A stretch of DNA of 36,872 bases from Betaproteobacteria bacterium (GTDB taxonomy: Bacteria > Pseudomonadota > Gammaproteobacteria > Burkholderiales > SG8-39): assembly GCA_005883675.1 (NCBI GenBank), contig VBCM01000104.1, positions 5,536-42,407 on the forward strand, given 5' to 3'. Position numbers and translations under genes: made by a program. This document shows, one piece after another, positions 21,866 to 30,705 of the stretch (within the stretch, counting starts at the first letter, position 1; the number at the start of each line of letters is the position of its first letter). The notes beneath the pieces are model-generated. The model saw only the letters and a list, made by a program, of their open reading frames with translations. It did no database searches and was not told where the DNA came from.

Positions 21866-22753
21866 ATGCTCGCAAAACCCACTGACAACGTACTGTCGAT
21901 CGACGGCGCCGCGCGCCCGACCGGGCGCCACATCGGGGCCATCCTGATGGACGAGGGCAAGCTCACGCCCTCGGACGCCGAGCAGGTGCTCAAGCGCCAG
22001 CGCGAGCTCGGCTGGCGCTTCGGCGAGGCGGCGATCGAGCTCAACCTGATCACCGACACGGACCTGCGCGAGGCGCTCGCCAAGCAATACGAGTTTCCCT
22101 ACCTCGTCTCCGGGCCCGACGGCGTCAGCAAAGAACTGGTCGCCGCCTGGGACCCGTTCCACCCGGTGGTGGAAGAGCTGCGCGCCGTACGTACGCAGCT
22201 CCTCATCCGCTGGTTCAATCCCGCCGCCGGCCGGCGCACGCTGGTCATCGCGAGCCCCGGCGCACGCGAGGGGCGCAGCTTCATCGCCGCGAACCTGGCG
22301 GTCTCGTTTTCGCAATTGGGGCAGCGCACGCTGCTCGTCGACGCCGACTTCCGCGCGCCGCGGCAGCAGGGCATCTTCAATATTGCGGACCGCTTCGGCC
22401 TCTCTTCAGTATTGAGCGGAAGAGCAGATTTGTCGGTCGCCGCGCCGGTGGCGGGCATCACCGGCCTCGCCGTCTTGCCCGCAGGGCCGGTGCCGCCCAA
22501 TCCGCTTGAGCTGCTCTCGCGTGGCAGCTTCGCCGCGCTCCTCGGCAAGGCGCAAGCGGAGTACGACGTGATCCTCATCGACACGCCGCCCGCCAGCGAG
22601 TATGCCGATGCGCAGAGCGTCGCCTTCCGCGCCGGCGACGTGCTGCTGGTTTCGCGGCGCGACCATACGCGCGTCGAAGAGACCGAGCGTGCGGTGAAGG
22701 AGCTTTCGGATGCCGCGGCGCGCATCGTCGGCACGTTGATGAACGCGTTCTAG
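21866..22753 (+). CDS. epsG: EpsG, chain-length determinant kinase-like ATPase
   Basis: 295 residues. Residues about 20-80 form an MshEN-like N-domain (HIGAILMDEGKLTPSDAEQV, then GWRFGEAAIELNLIT). The bacterial tyrosine-kinase/ParA-like ATPase follows: P-loop at 130-138 (SPGAREGRS), Walker A' at 155-163 (TLLVDADFR) and Walker B near 232 (YDVILIDTPP). The P-loop has Arg where most kinases have Lys, and the Gly that usually precedes EGRS is replaced by Arg. The EGRS wording is, as I recall, common in the EpsG family. There is no C-terminal tyrosine cluster, so autophosphorylation there is not expected. It works with EpsF. Confidence 0.9.
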   Translation: MLAKPTDNVLSIDGAARPTGRHIGAILMDEGKLTPSDAEQVLKRQRELGWRFGEAAIELNLITDTDLREALAKQYEFPYLVSGPDGVSKELVAAWDPFHPVVEELRAVRTQLLIRWFNPAAGRRTLVIASPGAREGRSFIAANLAVSFSQLGQRTLLVDADFRAPRQQGIFNIADRFGLSSVLSGRADLSVAAPVAGITGLAVLPAGPVPPNPLELLSRGSFAALLGKAQAEYDVILIDTPPASEYADAQSVAFRAGDVLLVSRRDHTRVEETERAVKELSDAAARIVGTLMNAF

Positions 22754-22755
22754 GC

Positions 22756-22899
22756 ATGCGGCGGCCGCCGGATCGCAAGTTCATGCTGGCGGCCACGGCG
22801 CTCCTCGTGGCCGCGAGCTTCTTGCTCGCCCGGCCCGCGGTGGGCACCGATCCCTCCCGGCCGCAGGCGTTGCTCGTCAAATTTTTCGGAAGGTCGTGA
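22756..22899 (+). CDS. 47-residue membrane ORF after epsG, unrecognised
   Basis: It starts at an ATG two bases after the epsG stop and ends two bases before the ligase start, so it is packed as a real operon member. The protein has a basic start, one hydrophobic helix (MLAATALLVAASFLLARPAV) and a short tail ending LLVKFFGRS. I do not recognise it. In other exosortase-linked loci epsH (exosortase) and epsI come after epsG, and the layout of this ORF is reminiscent of the first part of EpsI. A remnant left by deletion is therefore possible but unproven. Confidence 0.5.
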   Translation: MRRPPDRKFMLAATALLVAASFLLARPAVGTDPSRPQALLVKFFGRS

Positions 22900-22900
22900 C

Positions 22901-24337
22901 ATGACTGCCATTAGCGCGCGGCTGCCTGGCGAGCGCGGCCCGGGCCTTGCTGCCGCGGCCGTCGGCCTCGGGCTCTTCGGTATCGTGTGCGGCGTCGGCA
23001 TCGCCATCGGCGAGCTCGAAGCGCTCGTCGCCTCGCTCACGGTGCTCGCCTGCCTCGCTACGCTCGTCGACTATCGCATCGGCGCAGTGCTCCTCGTAGT
23101 CATGCTGCCGGTGGAGAGCAGCTATCTCTTCCCGCACAGCGTGTTCGGATTCACCGGCCTCAACCCCATCAACCTGCTGCTCGCGGCGACGCTCATCTCG
23201 TACCTGCTGCGCGGCTACGAGCTCAAGCGCTTCCTGCCCAAACCGCTGGTGTGGCTTTTCGTCGTGCCGATCGTCATCGCGGGCTTGATCGGCATGCGCC
23301 ACGTCGATGAGATCTACCCGTACTTCTACGAGGAAAACGTCATCCACTACACCGACGCGTTCGGCTACCTGCGCGATTCGCTGCTCAAGCCGCTGCTCAC
23401 GATGGTGGGCTCGGCCGTGCTGATTGCCACGGCGGTGGCGCGCGCGAAGAAGGCCGAGAACTTCCTCGTGCCGATCGTCGCCGGCATCTGGCTGATGAGC
23501 CTTGCCGCCATCGGCTACGTGATCGCGGCGGGCGTGAGCATCGGGTGGCTCGCCCTGCCCACCTCGCGCCTGTTCTTCTCCGGCCTCGGCATGCATGCGA
23601 ACGACCTCGGCCGCCTCTATGCCGTGGCGTATGCGCTGCTGCTTTTCACCTGGGGCGAGACCAGGGACCTGCGGCTGAAGACGGTGCTGCTCTTCACCAT
23701 GGGCATCCTCACCATCGCGCTCGTGCTGACGTTCTCGCGCGGCGCGATGACCGGCTGGGTGCTGGTGAACGTGCTCTACCTCGTCTGGAAGTTCAACGCC
23801 AAGACCCTGGGCCTCGCGCTTCTCGCGGGCGGTGTGGCGCTGCTCGTCATGCCCGGCGCCGTGGTGAGCCGCATGAGCCTGGGTCTCGTCGGTGGCGCCG
23901 ACGTCAACGAGTTCAGCGCCGGACGCGTCGACGACATCTGGCTGCCGCTCCTGCCCGAGCTCTTCAAGAGCCCGCTGTGGGGCTCCGGCCTCGAGTCGAC
24001 GACGTGGTCAAGGGCGCTCTGGTCAGAGCAGATGCTGCCCGTCACCCACCCCCACAACGCATACCTGCAGGCAATCCTCGACATGGGCCTGATCGGCACG
24101 GCGCTGCTCCTCGCGTTCTACTGGCACGTGTATCGCACCTGCCGCGATCTGGGCAGCAACGCCTACCTCAGCCCGACGATGCGCGGCTTCTACCAGGGGG
24201 TGGTGGCGGGGCTGCTTTGCTTCATCGTCACCGGTTTCGCCGGCTCGAGCCTGCGGCCCACACCCGAGTTCGCCTTCCTCTGGATCGCCATCGGCATGAT
24301 GTACGGGCAGCTCGCCCGCCGGCGCGCGGGCACCTGA
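22901..24337 (+). CDS. O-antigen ligase/Wzy-type polymerase membrane protein
   Basis: 478 residues with Shine-Dalgarno ggaagg. About ten to twelve membrane helices are visible. The large periplasmic loop and flanks carry the Wzy_C/O-antigen-ligase signature: LTFSRGAMTGWVLVN near residue 280, a GRVDDIW segment, and THPHNAYLQAILDMGLIG near 385. In this context it most likely polymerises repeat units of the exopolysaccharide on the periplasmic face. A ligase acting on a protein or lipid acceptor cannot be excluded by sequence. It lies between the chain-length genes and the first glycosyltransferase. Confidence 0.88.
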   Translation: MTAISARLPGERGPGLAAAAVGLGLFGIVCGVGIAIGELEALVASLTVLACLATLVDYRIGAVLLVVMLPVESSYLFPHSVFGFTGLNPINLLLAATLISYLLRGYELKRFLPKPLVWLFVVPIVIAGLIGMRHVDEIYPYFYEENVIHYTDAFGYLRDSLLKPLLTMVGSAVLIATAVARAKKAENFLVPIVAGIWLMSLAAIGYVIAAGVSIGWLALPTSRLFFSGLGMHANDLGRLYAVAYALLLFTWGETRDLRLKTVLLFTMGILTIALVLTFSRGAMTGWVLVNVLYLVWKFNAKTLGLALLAGGVALLVMPGAVVSRMSLGLVGGADVNEFSAGRVDDIWLPLLPELFKSPLWGSGLESTTWSRALWSEQMLPVTHPHNAYLQAILDMGLIGTALLLAFYWHVYRTCRDLGSNAYLSPTMRGFYQGVVAGLLCFIVTGFAGSSLRPTPEFAFLWIAIGMMYGQLARRRAGT

Positions 24338-24339
24338 AC

Positions 24340-25521
24340 ATGCCGGCGGCCCTGCGAGAGGCCCGCGGCGCCGCGCAGGCTCGAGCCCAGAGCGCCGCGG
24401 CGCCGCTCTCCAAGCCCCATCTGTGCTTCGTCGCGCCGTATGTCTGGCCGGTGCTCTCGCGCGATCCGAACATCCAGGTCGTCGGCGGCGCCGAAGTCCA
24501 GCAGTCGATCCTCGCGCGGCTTTTCGCCGAGAACGGCTACGCCGTCTCGGTGATCACCCTGGATTACGGGCAGCCGGACCCGGCCATGATCGACGGCATC
24601 ACCGTCCACAAGGCGTACCGCGAGCGCGCGGGCATCCCGGTGCTGCGCTTTGTGCACCCGCGGCTCACCACCATGTGGCGCGCGCTGCGCGCGGCACGCG
24701 CCGACCTGTACTACCAGCGCTCGAGCGACATGTGGACGGGTGTGGTGGCCGAATTCTGCCGGCGGCACGGCAAGCGCTCGATCTACGCCGGCGCCTCCGA
24801 TCGCGACTTCGAGATCGGCCAGGAGCAGATCACGCTCGCACGCGACCGCTGGCTCTACCGCCGCGGCCTCGCGCGCGTCGATCGCATCGTCGCGCAGAAC
24901 CCCTTCCAGCTCGAAAGCTGCCGGCGCAACCACCAGCGCGAGGCGCTCGTCATCCCGAGCTGCTACGTGCCCCCGGCGCATGCGCGCCGCGCGAGCCTCG
25001 AGCACGACTGCGTCCTGTGGGTCGGCACGATCCACGACTACAAGCGGCCGCACTGGTTTCTCGACATCGCCGAGCGGCTGCCACACCGGCGCTTCGTCAT
25101 GATCGGCGGTCCGAGCGTGGGCGGCGAGCGCCTTAAGCCCGGCTACTTCGAGGCCCTGCGCGCGCGCGCGGCAGGGCTCCCCAACGTCGAGTTCACCGGC
25201 TTCCTGCCGCTCGCGGACGTCGAGCGCTGGTTCGATCGGGCGCGGCTGCTCGTACTCACCTCGGTATACGAGGGCATGCCCAACGTGTTTCTCCAAGCCT
25301 GGGCGCGCGGCGTGCCTACGGTCGCGAGCGTCGATGTCGGCGCGCCGGTCAACACGGTGTTCACCGATGTGCCAAGCGGCACCGCGCGCGTCGAGACCCT
25401 CCTTTCGGACAGTGCCCTCTGGACTCAGGCGAGCCACGATTGCCTTGCGCACTTCGAGCGCAATCATTCGGCGGCCGAGGTGCTCGCGCGCTACGCGCGG
25501 CTCTTCGACGAGCTCGCATGA
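24340..25521 (+). CDS. GT4-family glycosyltransferase
   Basis: 393 residues from ATG 24340, two bases after the polymerase gene. The N-domain begins after a disordered Ala-rich lead with LCFVAPYVWPVL and GGAEVQQSILARLF, typical of GT-B enzymes acting on a lipid-linked acceptor. The C-domain has LWVGTIHDYKRPHWFLDIAE, GPSVGG, and SVYEGMPNVFLQAWARGVPT, which carries the acidic donor-binding residue (Glu in YEGMPN). It should act in the cytoplasm at the membrane, adding a sugar from a nucleotide donor with retention. The donor is unknown. Confidence 0.9.
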   Translation: MPAALREARGAAQARAQSAAAPLSKPHLCFVAPYVWPVLSRDPNIQVVGGAEVQQSILARLFAENGYAVSVITLDYGQPDPAMIDGITVHKAYRERAGIPVLRFVHPRLTTMWRALRAARADLYYQRSSDMWTGVVAEFCRRHGKRSIYAGASDRDFEIGQEQITLARDRWLYRRGLARVDRIVAQNPFQLESCRRNHQREALVIPSCYVPPAHARRASLEHDCVLWVGTIHDYKRPHWFLDIAERLPHRRFVMIGGPSVGGERLKPGYFEALRARAAGLPNVEFTGFLPLADVERWFDRARLLVLTSVYEGMPNVFLQAWARGVPTVASVDVGAPVNTVFTDVPSGTARVETLLSDSALWTQASHDCLAHFERNHSAAEVLARYARLFDELA

Positions 25522-25545
25522 CAGAAGAGATAAGCGAAGCGCGGC

Positions 25546-25578
25546 GGGGGGATTGCATTTTTTTCCAGCCAACCCCCC
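25546..25578 (+). promoter_or_regulatory. G/C hairpin abutting the flippase start
   Basis: gggggg (25546-25551, then att) can pair with aacccccc (25571-25578), leaving a T-rich loop. The 3' arm ends one base before the flippase ATG at 25580 and covers the place where a Shine-Dalgarno would lie; none is seen. It may reduce translation of the flippase relative to its neighbours, or act as a weak attenuator. Function not shown. Confidence 0.4.
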
Positions 25579-25579
25579 G

Positions 25580-27019
25580 ATGAACGCCGCTGCCAAAGCG
25601 ATCGCCGCCCAGGGACTCGCGCGGCGCGCAGTCTCGTTGGGCGCGGTCAAGGCCTTCGACCAGGCGCTGCAGTTCCTGCTGCCGGTGGTGCTGGTGCGCT
25701 GCCTCGATGCGCACACCTTCGGAGAGTACCGGCTGCTGTGGCTCGCGGTGGGCACGGTGATGGCGCTCGCGCCGCTCAGCATGCCGGGGGCCCTGTACTA
25801 CTTCCTGCCGCGCTCGGACGCGCCCGCGCGCCGGCTCTACATCCACCAGACGCTCGCTTTCGTGGCCTGCACCGGTGTCATCTCCGCGTTGATCGTGAGC
25901 CCGCTCAACCCGTGGCTGCCTTCCACGCTGCATCCGCTCGCGCAATACGGGGCGCTCGTGCCGGCGTTCGTCGCGTTGTGGGTGACTTCGTGCCTGCTCG
26001 ACTTCCTGCCGACCATCGAGGAGCGCATCCCGCTGCAGGCGTTCGCCACCATCTCGGTGGCGCTCGCGCGCGCGGCGCTGGTCGCGGGCGGCGCCTGGCT
26101 GACCGCCGACATGGGGATCATCCTGTGGCTGCTGCTCGCCACAGTGCTGCTCAAGCTTGCGCTCCTTCTCGGCTACATCGGGCGCTTTCATGGCTGGAGC
26201 CGACCGTGGTTCAAGGCCGGCGTGTTCGCCGGCCAGTTCCGCTACACCGCGCCCTTCGGCCTGTCGAGCGCCTGCTACGTGCTGCGCTCGCAGGCCGACC
26301 AGTGGGTCGCGGCGACGCTCTTCACGCTGCACAGCTTCGCCTCGTTCTCGATCGCCGCGATCCTCGGGCAGGTGGTCAATATCTTCCGCCAGTCGGTGCT
26401 CGAGGCCTTCATGCCGAGCATGAGCCGGCTCGAGGCGGCGGGTGAGGCGCGCAGCATGATGGAGATGAACGCGCGCGCGAACGTCCTGGTGGCCATGCTG
26501 CTCCTGCCGCTGCTCGGCTTCATGTTCGCCTTCGCCGCGGACATCGTGAGCCTCGTCTACACGGCGTCCTATGTCGATGCGGCGACGGTGATGCGCGTGT
26601 ACATCATGGGGCTCGCCGCGCTCGTAGTGGAGCTCTCCACCGTGCTGCAGCTCCTGCGCCAGGGAATGTTCAATCTTAGGCTCAACATCATCGTGCTCGC
26701 CGTGTCGGTGCCGCTTTCCTACTACGGCGGCGTGCATCTGGGTCTTGCCGGCGCCGCCGCCGGCAGCGTGAGCGCGCTCTACCTTGATCGCACGATCGTG
26801 CTTCGGCGCATCGCGGCGATCAGCGGCGTCCCGGTGCGCGCGCAGCAGCACTGGCGCTCGCTCGCTCGGCACCTCCTCTGGACCGCGGCCGCAACGGCGG
26901 CCGCCTGGCTCGTAGTGCGCTGGCTCTTCGCCGGCAGCCCGCACATCGTGCGCCTTGCCGCCGGCGCCGTGGTCATTGCGCTCATCTACGCGCCGTTCAA
27001 CCTGCGGCGCCACGCATGA
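25580..27019 (+). CDS. Wzx-type polysaccharide flippase
   Basis: 479 residues from ATG 25580. The open frame begins earlier, at 25334 inside the glycosyltransferase gene, but membrane-protein sequence starts at MNAAAKAIAAQGLARRAVSL. About 12 to 14 membrane helices are seen, with the early signature GAVKAFDQALQFLLPVVLVR and TFGEYRLLWLAVGTV of the MOP/polysaccharide transporter family. It should flip undecaprenyl-linked repeat units to the periplasm. Its stop overlaps the next start (ATGA), so the next gene is coupled. A G/C hairpin lies just before its start. Confidence 0.9.
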   Translation: MNAAAKAIAAQGLARRAVSLGAVKAFDQALQFLLPVVLVRCLDAHTFGEYRLLWLAVGTVMALAPLSMPGALYYFLPRSDAPARRLYIHQTLAFVACTGVISALIVSPLNPWLPSTLHPLAQYGALVPAFVALWVTSCLLDFLPTIEERIPLQAFATISVALARAALVAGGAWLTADMGIILWLLLATVLLKLALLLGYIGRFHGWSRPWFKAGVFAGQFRYTAPFGLSSACYVLRSQADQWVAATLFTLHSFASFSIAAILGQVVNIFRQSVLEAFMPSMSRLEAAGEARSMMEMNARANVLVAMLLLPLLGFMFAFAADIVSLVYTASYVDAATVMRVYIMGLAALVVELSTVLQLLRQGMFNLRLNIIVLAVSVPLSYYGGVHLGLAGAAAGSVSALYLDRTIVLRRIAAISGVPVRAQQHWRSLARHLLWTAAATAAAWLVVRWLFAGSPHIVRLAAGAVVIALIYAPFNLRRHA

Positions 27020-28152
27020 GGATCGTGTTCGTCACCGGGTCGCTGGTGCACGGCGGCGCCGAGCGCCAGGCGATCACGCTCGCCAACCGCCTCGCCGAGC
27101 GCGGCCATGAGTGCCATGCCATCTACGTCAAGAACGATCCAAGCCAGCTCTCGCGCCTGCGTCTTCCGGCACAGTCCACCGTGCGCTGCCTGCACGCCAA
27201 GCGCTACTTCGACCCCGGCGCGCTCTCGCACCTGCATGCGCTGCTCGAGCGCCTCGCTCCGCAGGTCGTGCTCGCCACCAACCCGTACGCGCTGCTGTAC
27301 GCATCGCTCGCCTCGAGCGGCGCTCCGCTCGCCGTCTCGTTGCATAGCACCTATGTGCGCACGCTGAAGGAGCAGCTGCAGATGGCGGCCTACCGGCCGC
27401 TCTTCTGGCGGGCGGCCTGCGCCGTCTTCGTGTGCGAGGGCCAGCGCCGCCACTGGCTCGCGCGCGGGCTTTTCGCCCGCCGCAACCGCGTCATCTACAA
27501 CGGCGTCGATCACGAGCACTGGCAACCGGTCGATGCCACCGCCCTGCGGCGCGCGCTCGGCTTCGCCGAGACCGACTACGTCGTCGGCCTTTCGGCGGTC
27601 CTGCGGCCGGAGAAGAACCCGGTGCAGCTCATCGACGCGCTGGCGCGGTTGCGCGCCATGGGGCTGCCCGCCCGCGCGCTCTTCATCGGCGATGGCGAGG
27701 AGCGCGGTGCCGTCGAGTCGCGGGCGCGCGCGCTCGGCGTTGCCGACCGCTTCGTGATCTCGGGCTTCCAGGAGGACGTGCGGCCTTTCATCTCCGCCTG
27801 CGACGTCGTCGCGCTGACGAGCTTCACCGAGGCCTTTTCGCTCGCCGCGATCGAGGCGATGGCGCTCGGGCGCCCGGTGGTCCATCCCGCGGTGGGCGGC
27901 GCCGCCGAGATGATCCATTCGGGCCACGAGGGCTGGCTATTTCCGGTGGGCGATACCGCTACGCTAGTCGAGCGGCTCGCGGCGCTCGCCGATCCGCTCG
28001 CGCGTACCCGCATGGGCGAGAACGCGCGCGCGACCGTCGTGGCGCGCTTCTCGGAGCGCGCGATGGTCGAGCGCTACGAGCAGCTGCTGGCGGAGCTTGC
28101 GACACCCAGGAGCAAAAGTGCACAGCTACGAAACCGCGCAACAGCGCATTAG
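27016..28152 (+). CDS. GT4-family glycosyltransferase
   Basis: 378 residues; the ATG overlaps the flippase stop as ATGA. N-domain: VFVTGSLVHGGAERQAITLA, the usual GGAE loop of GT4 enzymes. C-domain: LSAVLRPEKNPVQLIDALA, FIGDGEERGAVES, ISGFQEDVRPF, and SFTEAFSLAAIEAMALGRPV with the two donor-binding Glu residues of the EX7E motif. It is expected in the cytoplasm, acting on a membrane-linked acceptor. The donor is unknown. Its last 35 nt overlap the epimerase start. Confidence 0.92.
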   Translation: MRIVFVTGSLVHGGAERQAITLANRLAERGHECHAIYVKNDPSQLSRLRLPAQSTVRCLHAKRYFDPGALSHLHALLERLAPQVVLATNPYALLYASLASSGAPLAVSLHSTYVRTLKEQLQMAAYRPLFWRAACAVFVCEGQRRHWLARGLFARRNRVIYNGVDHEHWQPVDATALRRALGFAETDYVVGLSAVLRPEKNPVQLIDALARLRAMGLPARALFIGDGEERGAVESRARALGVADRFVISGFQEDVRPFISACDVVALTSFTEAFSLAAIEAMALGRPVVHPAVGGAAEMIHSGHEGWLFPVGDTATLVERLAALADPLARTRMGENARATVVARFSERAMVERYEQLLAELATPRSKSAQLRNRATAH

Positions 28153-29146
28153 GAGCCGCGGCCGCACCTGGCTCGTCACGGGCGCCGCCGGCTTCATCGG
28201 CTCGCATCTCGCCGAGCGGCTGCTCGCGCTCGGCCAGTCGGTCATCGGCCTCGACAACTTCGCCACGGGCAAGCGCGAAAACCTGCCGCCCGGAATCCGC
28301 TTCATCGAGGGCGACATCCGTTCGGTCGATGCCTGCGAGCGCGCCTGCGCCGGCGTCGACGTCGTGCTGCACCAGGCGGCGCTCGGCAGCGTGCCGCGGT
28401 CCATCGATGATCCGATCGCCAGCACCGCGGCCAATGTCGCCGGCTTTCTCAACCTGCTCGTCGCCGCCCGGGATGCCGGCGTAGCGCGGTTTGTCTACGC
28501 CAGCTCGAGCGCGGTATATGGCGATCACCCCGCGCTGCCCAAGGTCGAGGCGCTCACCGGCCGCGCCATGTCGCCCTACGGGCTCACCAAGCAGGTGAAC
28601 GAGCTCTACGCGGATGTCTTCGACGTCTGCTACGGCTACAAGACCATCGGCCTTCGCTACTTCAACGTCTTCGGCCCGCGCCAGGACCCGAACGGTGCCT
28701 ATGCGTCGGTGATCCCCGCGTGGATCGGGGCGCTGTTGCGCGGCCAGGTGCCGTACATCAACGGCGACGGCGCCGCGGCGCGCGACTTCTGCTACGTCGA
28801 CAACGTGGTGCAGGCGAACCTGCTCGCCGCCACCGTGGAGGATCCCGCGGCGCTCGGGCAGGCGTACAACATCGCCCTTGGCGACCAGACCTCGCTTCTC
28901 GAGCTCTACGCCATGATCCGCGACGGCGTCGCGCAGCGCTTTCCCGAGCTGCGTCAGGTCAAGGCGGCGCATCGCGAGCCGCGCCGCGGCGACGTGCAGT
29001 TCTCGCGCGCCGACATCTCCAAGGCAGTGCGGCTCCTCGGCTACCGCCCCGCGGTCCGGATCATGGCGGGACTGGAACAGACGATCGCGTGGTACGCGGA
29101 CAATCTCGCGCCGGTCATGGCAGAAAAAAAGGTGGCGCATGCCTGA
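28118..29146 (+). CDS. UDP-hexose 4-epimerase of the WbpP/TviC type
   Basis: 342 residues from GTG 28118, chosen over the upstream TTG at 28097 because an aggag element precedes it and the family usually opens SYE..., then TWLVTGAAGFIGSHL. Extended SDR fold: NAD-binding GxxGxxG (22-28), Ser-rich YASSSAVYG, and catalytic Tyr154/Lys158 in SPYGLTK. The wording and the neighbouring dehydrogenase match enzymes that epimerise UDP-GlcNAc or UDP-GlcNAcA to the galacto form. Substrate choice is inferred. Its 3' end overlaps the dehydrogenase start by 8 nt. Confidence 0.88.
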   Translation: MHSYETAQQRIRSRGRTWLVTGAAGFIGSHLAERLLALGQSVIGLDNFATGKRENLPPGIRFIEGDIRSVDACERACAGVDVVLHQAALGSVPRSIDDPIASTAANVAGFLNLLVAARDAGVARFVYASSSAVYGDHPALPKVEALTGRAMSPYGLTKQVNELYADVFDVCYGYKTIGLRYFNVFGPRQDPNGAYASVIPAWIGALLRGQVPYINGDGAAARDFCYVDNVVQANLLAATVEDPAALGQAYNIALGDQTSLLELYAMIRDGVAQRFPELRQVKAAHREPRRGDVQFSRADISKAVRLLGYRPAVRIMAGLEQTIAWYADNLAPVMAEKKVAHA

Positions 29147-30473
29147 AGCAGCGGTACTCGAGCGCAGCTCACAAACCGAAACGGCCGCCGCGCTTGCGAC
29201 GGTGGCCGTGGTCGGCCTCGGCTACGTCGGCCTGCCGGTGGCGGTGGCCTTCGGCCGGGAGCGCCCCACCATCGGCTACGACCTCTCGAAAAAGCGCATC
29301 GAGAACCTGCGCCACCATGTCGATGCCACCGGCGAAGTCGCCACCGCGGAGCTGCTCGAGGCGCGCGAGCTGCGCGCGAGCTGCTATCCCGCGGATCTCG
29401 CGCAGGCCGAGTTCATCATCGTCGCCGTGCCCACGCCGATCAACGCCGCGCGCCAGCCCGATCTCGCGCCGCTCGAATCGGCGAGCGAGACGGTCGGGCG
29501 CTATATGAAGCCCGGCGCGACCGTCGTCTATGAGTCCACGGTCTACCCCGGCGCGACCGAGGAAGTGTGCGTGCCGATCCTGGAGCGCGCCTCGGGCATG
29601 CGCTGGAAGCAGGACTTCCACGTCGGCTATTCGCCCGAGCGCATCAACCCCGGCGACCGGCAACACGCGTTCACGCAAATACTGAAAGTCGTCTCCGGGG
29701 ACGACGCCGACACGCTGGAAAAGGTCGCCGGGTTGTATGCCTCGGTGGTGAAGGCGGGGGTATACAAGGCGTCCTCGATCCGCGTGGCCGAGGCGGCGAA
29801 GGTGATCGAGAACACGCAGCGCGACCTCAATATCGCGTTCGTCAACGAGCTCGCCATCATCTTCGAACGCATGGGATTGGACACCACCGAGGTGCTGAAG
29901 GCGGCGAGCACCAAGTGGAATTTCCTGCCGTTCAAGCCGGGCCTGGTCGGCGGCCACTGCATCGGCGTCGATCCGTACTACCTCACGCACAAGGCGGAGC
30001 TGATGGGCTACCACCCGGAGGTGATCCTCGCCGGGCGGCGCATCAACGACGCCATGGGGAGCCACATCGCGCGCAAGACGGTGCAGCAGATGATCCACGC
30101 CGGGCGCAACATCAAGGGGGCGCGCGTGAACGTGCTCGGGCTGACGTTCAAGGAGGACGTGCCCGACATCCGCAACTCGAAGGTCATCGACATCATCCGC
30201 GAGCTGCACGAGTTCGGCGTCGAGACCTACGTGCATGACCCGCAGGCGAGCCCGGACGATGCGCTGCACGAGTACGGCGTGCGGCTGACCGAGTGGGAGT
30301 CGCTGCCCTGCGCCGATGCGCTGATTCTCGCCGTGGCGCACCGGCGCTATCTCGAGCTGCCGGTGGAGGCCTACCTGCGCAAAGTCGTGCGCCAGGGCTG
30401 CATCATCGATGTCAAGGCGCTGCTCGATGCGCAGGCGCTGCGCAAGGAAGGGTTGCGGGTGTGGCGGCTCTAG
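29139..30473 (+). CDS. UDP-hexose 6-dehydrogenase of the WbpO/TviB type
   Basis: 444 residues. N-terminal NAD-binding GLGYVGLPVAVAFG, central helices, then the active-site stretch GLVGGHCIGVDPYYL with Cys274, and a C-domain with LTFKEDVPDIRNSKVIDIIR. It oxidises the C6 hydroxyl of a UDP-(acetamido)hexose twice to a uronic acid. With the adjacent epimerase, UDP-GalNAcA or a similar aminouronic acid is the likely product, which would make the polymer acidic. The last 20 or so codons (KALLDAQALRKEGLRVWRL) are copied again at 31258-31318 on the far side of the scar. Confidence 0.92.
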   Translation: MPEAAVLERSSQTETAAALATVAVVGLGYVGLPVAVAFGRERPTIGYDLSKKRIENLRHHVDATGEVATAELLEARELRASCYPADLAQAEFIIVAVPTPINAARQPDLAPLESASETVGRYMKPGATVVYESTVYPGATEEVCVPILERASGMRWKQDFHVGYSPERINPGDRQHAFTQILKVVSGDDADTLEKVAGLYASVVKAGVYKASSIRVAEAAKVIENTQRDLNIAFVNELAIIFERMGLDTTEVLKAASTKWNFLPFKPGLVGGHCIGVDPYYLTHKAELMGYHPEVILAGRRINDAMGSHIARKTVQQMIHAGRNIKGARVNVLGLTFKEDVPDIRNSKVIDIIRELHEFGVETYVHDPQASPDDALHEYGVRLTEWESLPCADALILAVAHRRYLELPVEAYLRKVVRQGCIIDVKALLDAQALRKEGLRVWRL

Positions 30474-30481
30474 CCATGGAA
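30413..30481 (+). repeat. direct repeat flanking the 845-bp scar, left copy
   Basis: This 69-nt stretch covers the last 19 codons of the dehydrogenase gene, its stop and the following gccatggaa. It matches 31258-31326 at 64 of 69 positions with no gap. It is the original copy, being in frame with the intact gene. Confidence 0.9.
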
Positions 30482-30523
30482 AACGCGATATTAGATTTGA
30501 CCTACCACGCATCTAAAACAGGT

Positions 30524-30703
30524 CTAGCTGTTCCCATCTCTGTCTTTCTTCGGGACGATCTTGTTCAGCGCCTTGCTGAACGCTTCCCCGCTCTCGTCCA
30601 CGCCTAGAGGCTTCGCCGCTTCGATAAACCGCTTGGACTGAGCCGCGTTGTCCGGCTTGCCCTTCGGCGTTCGCTTCCTTCGCTTTTCTTTTTCTCCAGC
30701 CAT
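30524..30703 (-). CDS. small IS-associated accessory protein
   Basis: 59 residues from ATG 30703: a Lys/Arg-rich start (MAGEKEKRRKRTPKGKPDN) followed by QSKRFIEAAKPLGVDESGEA and FSKALNKIVPKK. Short proteins of this kind, with a basic head and an F-x-x-A-x-x-L helix, are found next to IS1595-family transposases. It starts 3 nt after the stop of the transposase fragment, as a two-gene element would. Function unknown. It may still be translated, but the element cannot move by itself. Confidence 0.55.
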   Translation of the reverse strand: MAGEKEKRRKRTPKGKPDNAAQSKRFIEAAKPLGVDESGEAFSKALNKIVPKKDRDGNS

Positions 30704-30705
30704 AT

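Noticed and set aside
19682-22315. 877-codon minus-strand open frame across epsE, epsF and epsG
   Set aside because: Antisense to three well-recognised genes; its sequence is the His/Arg/Asp-rich pattern of a GC-rich shadow frame.
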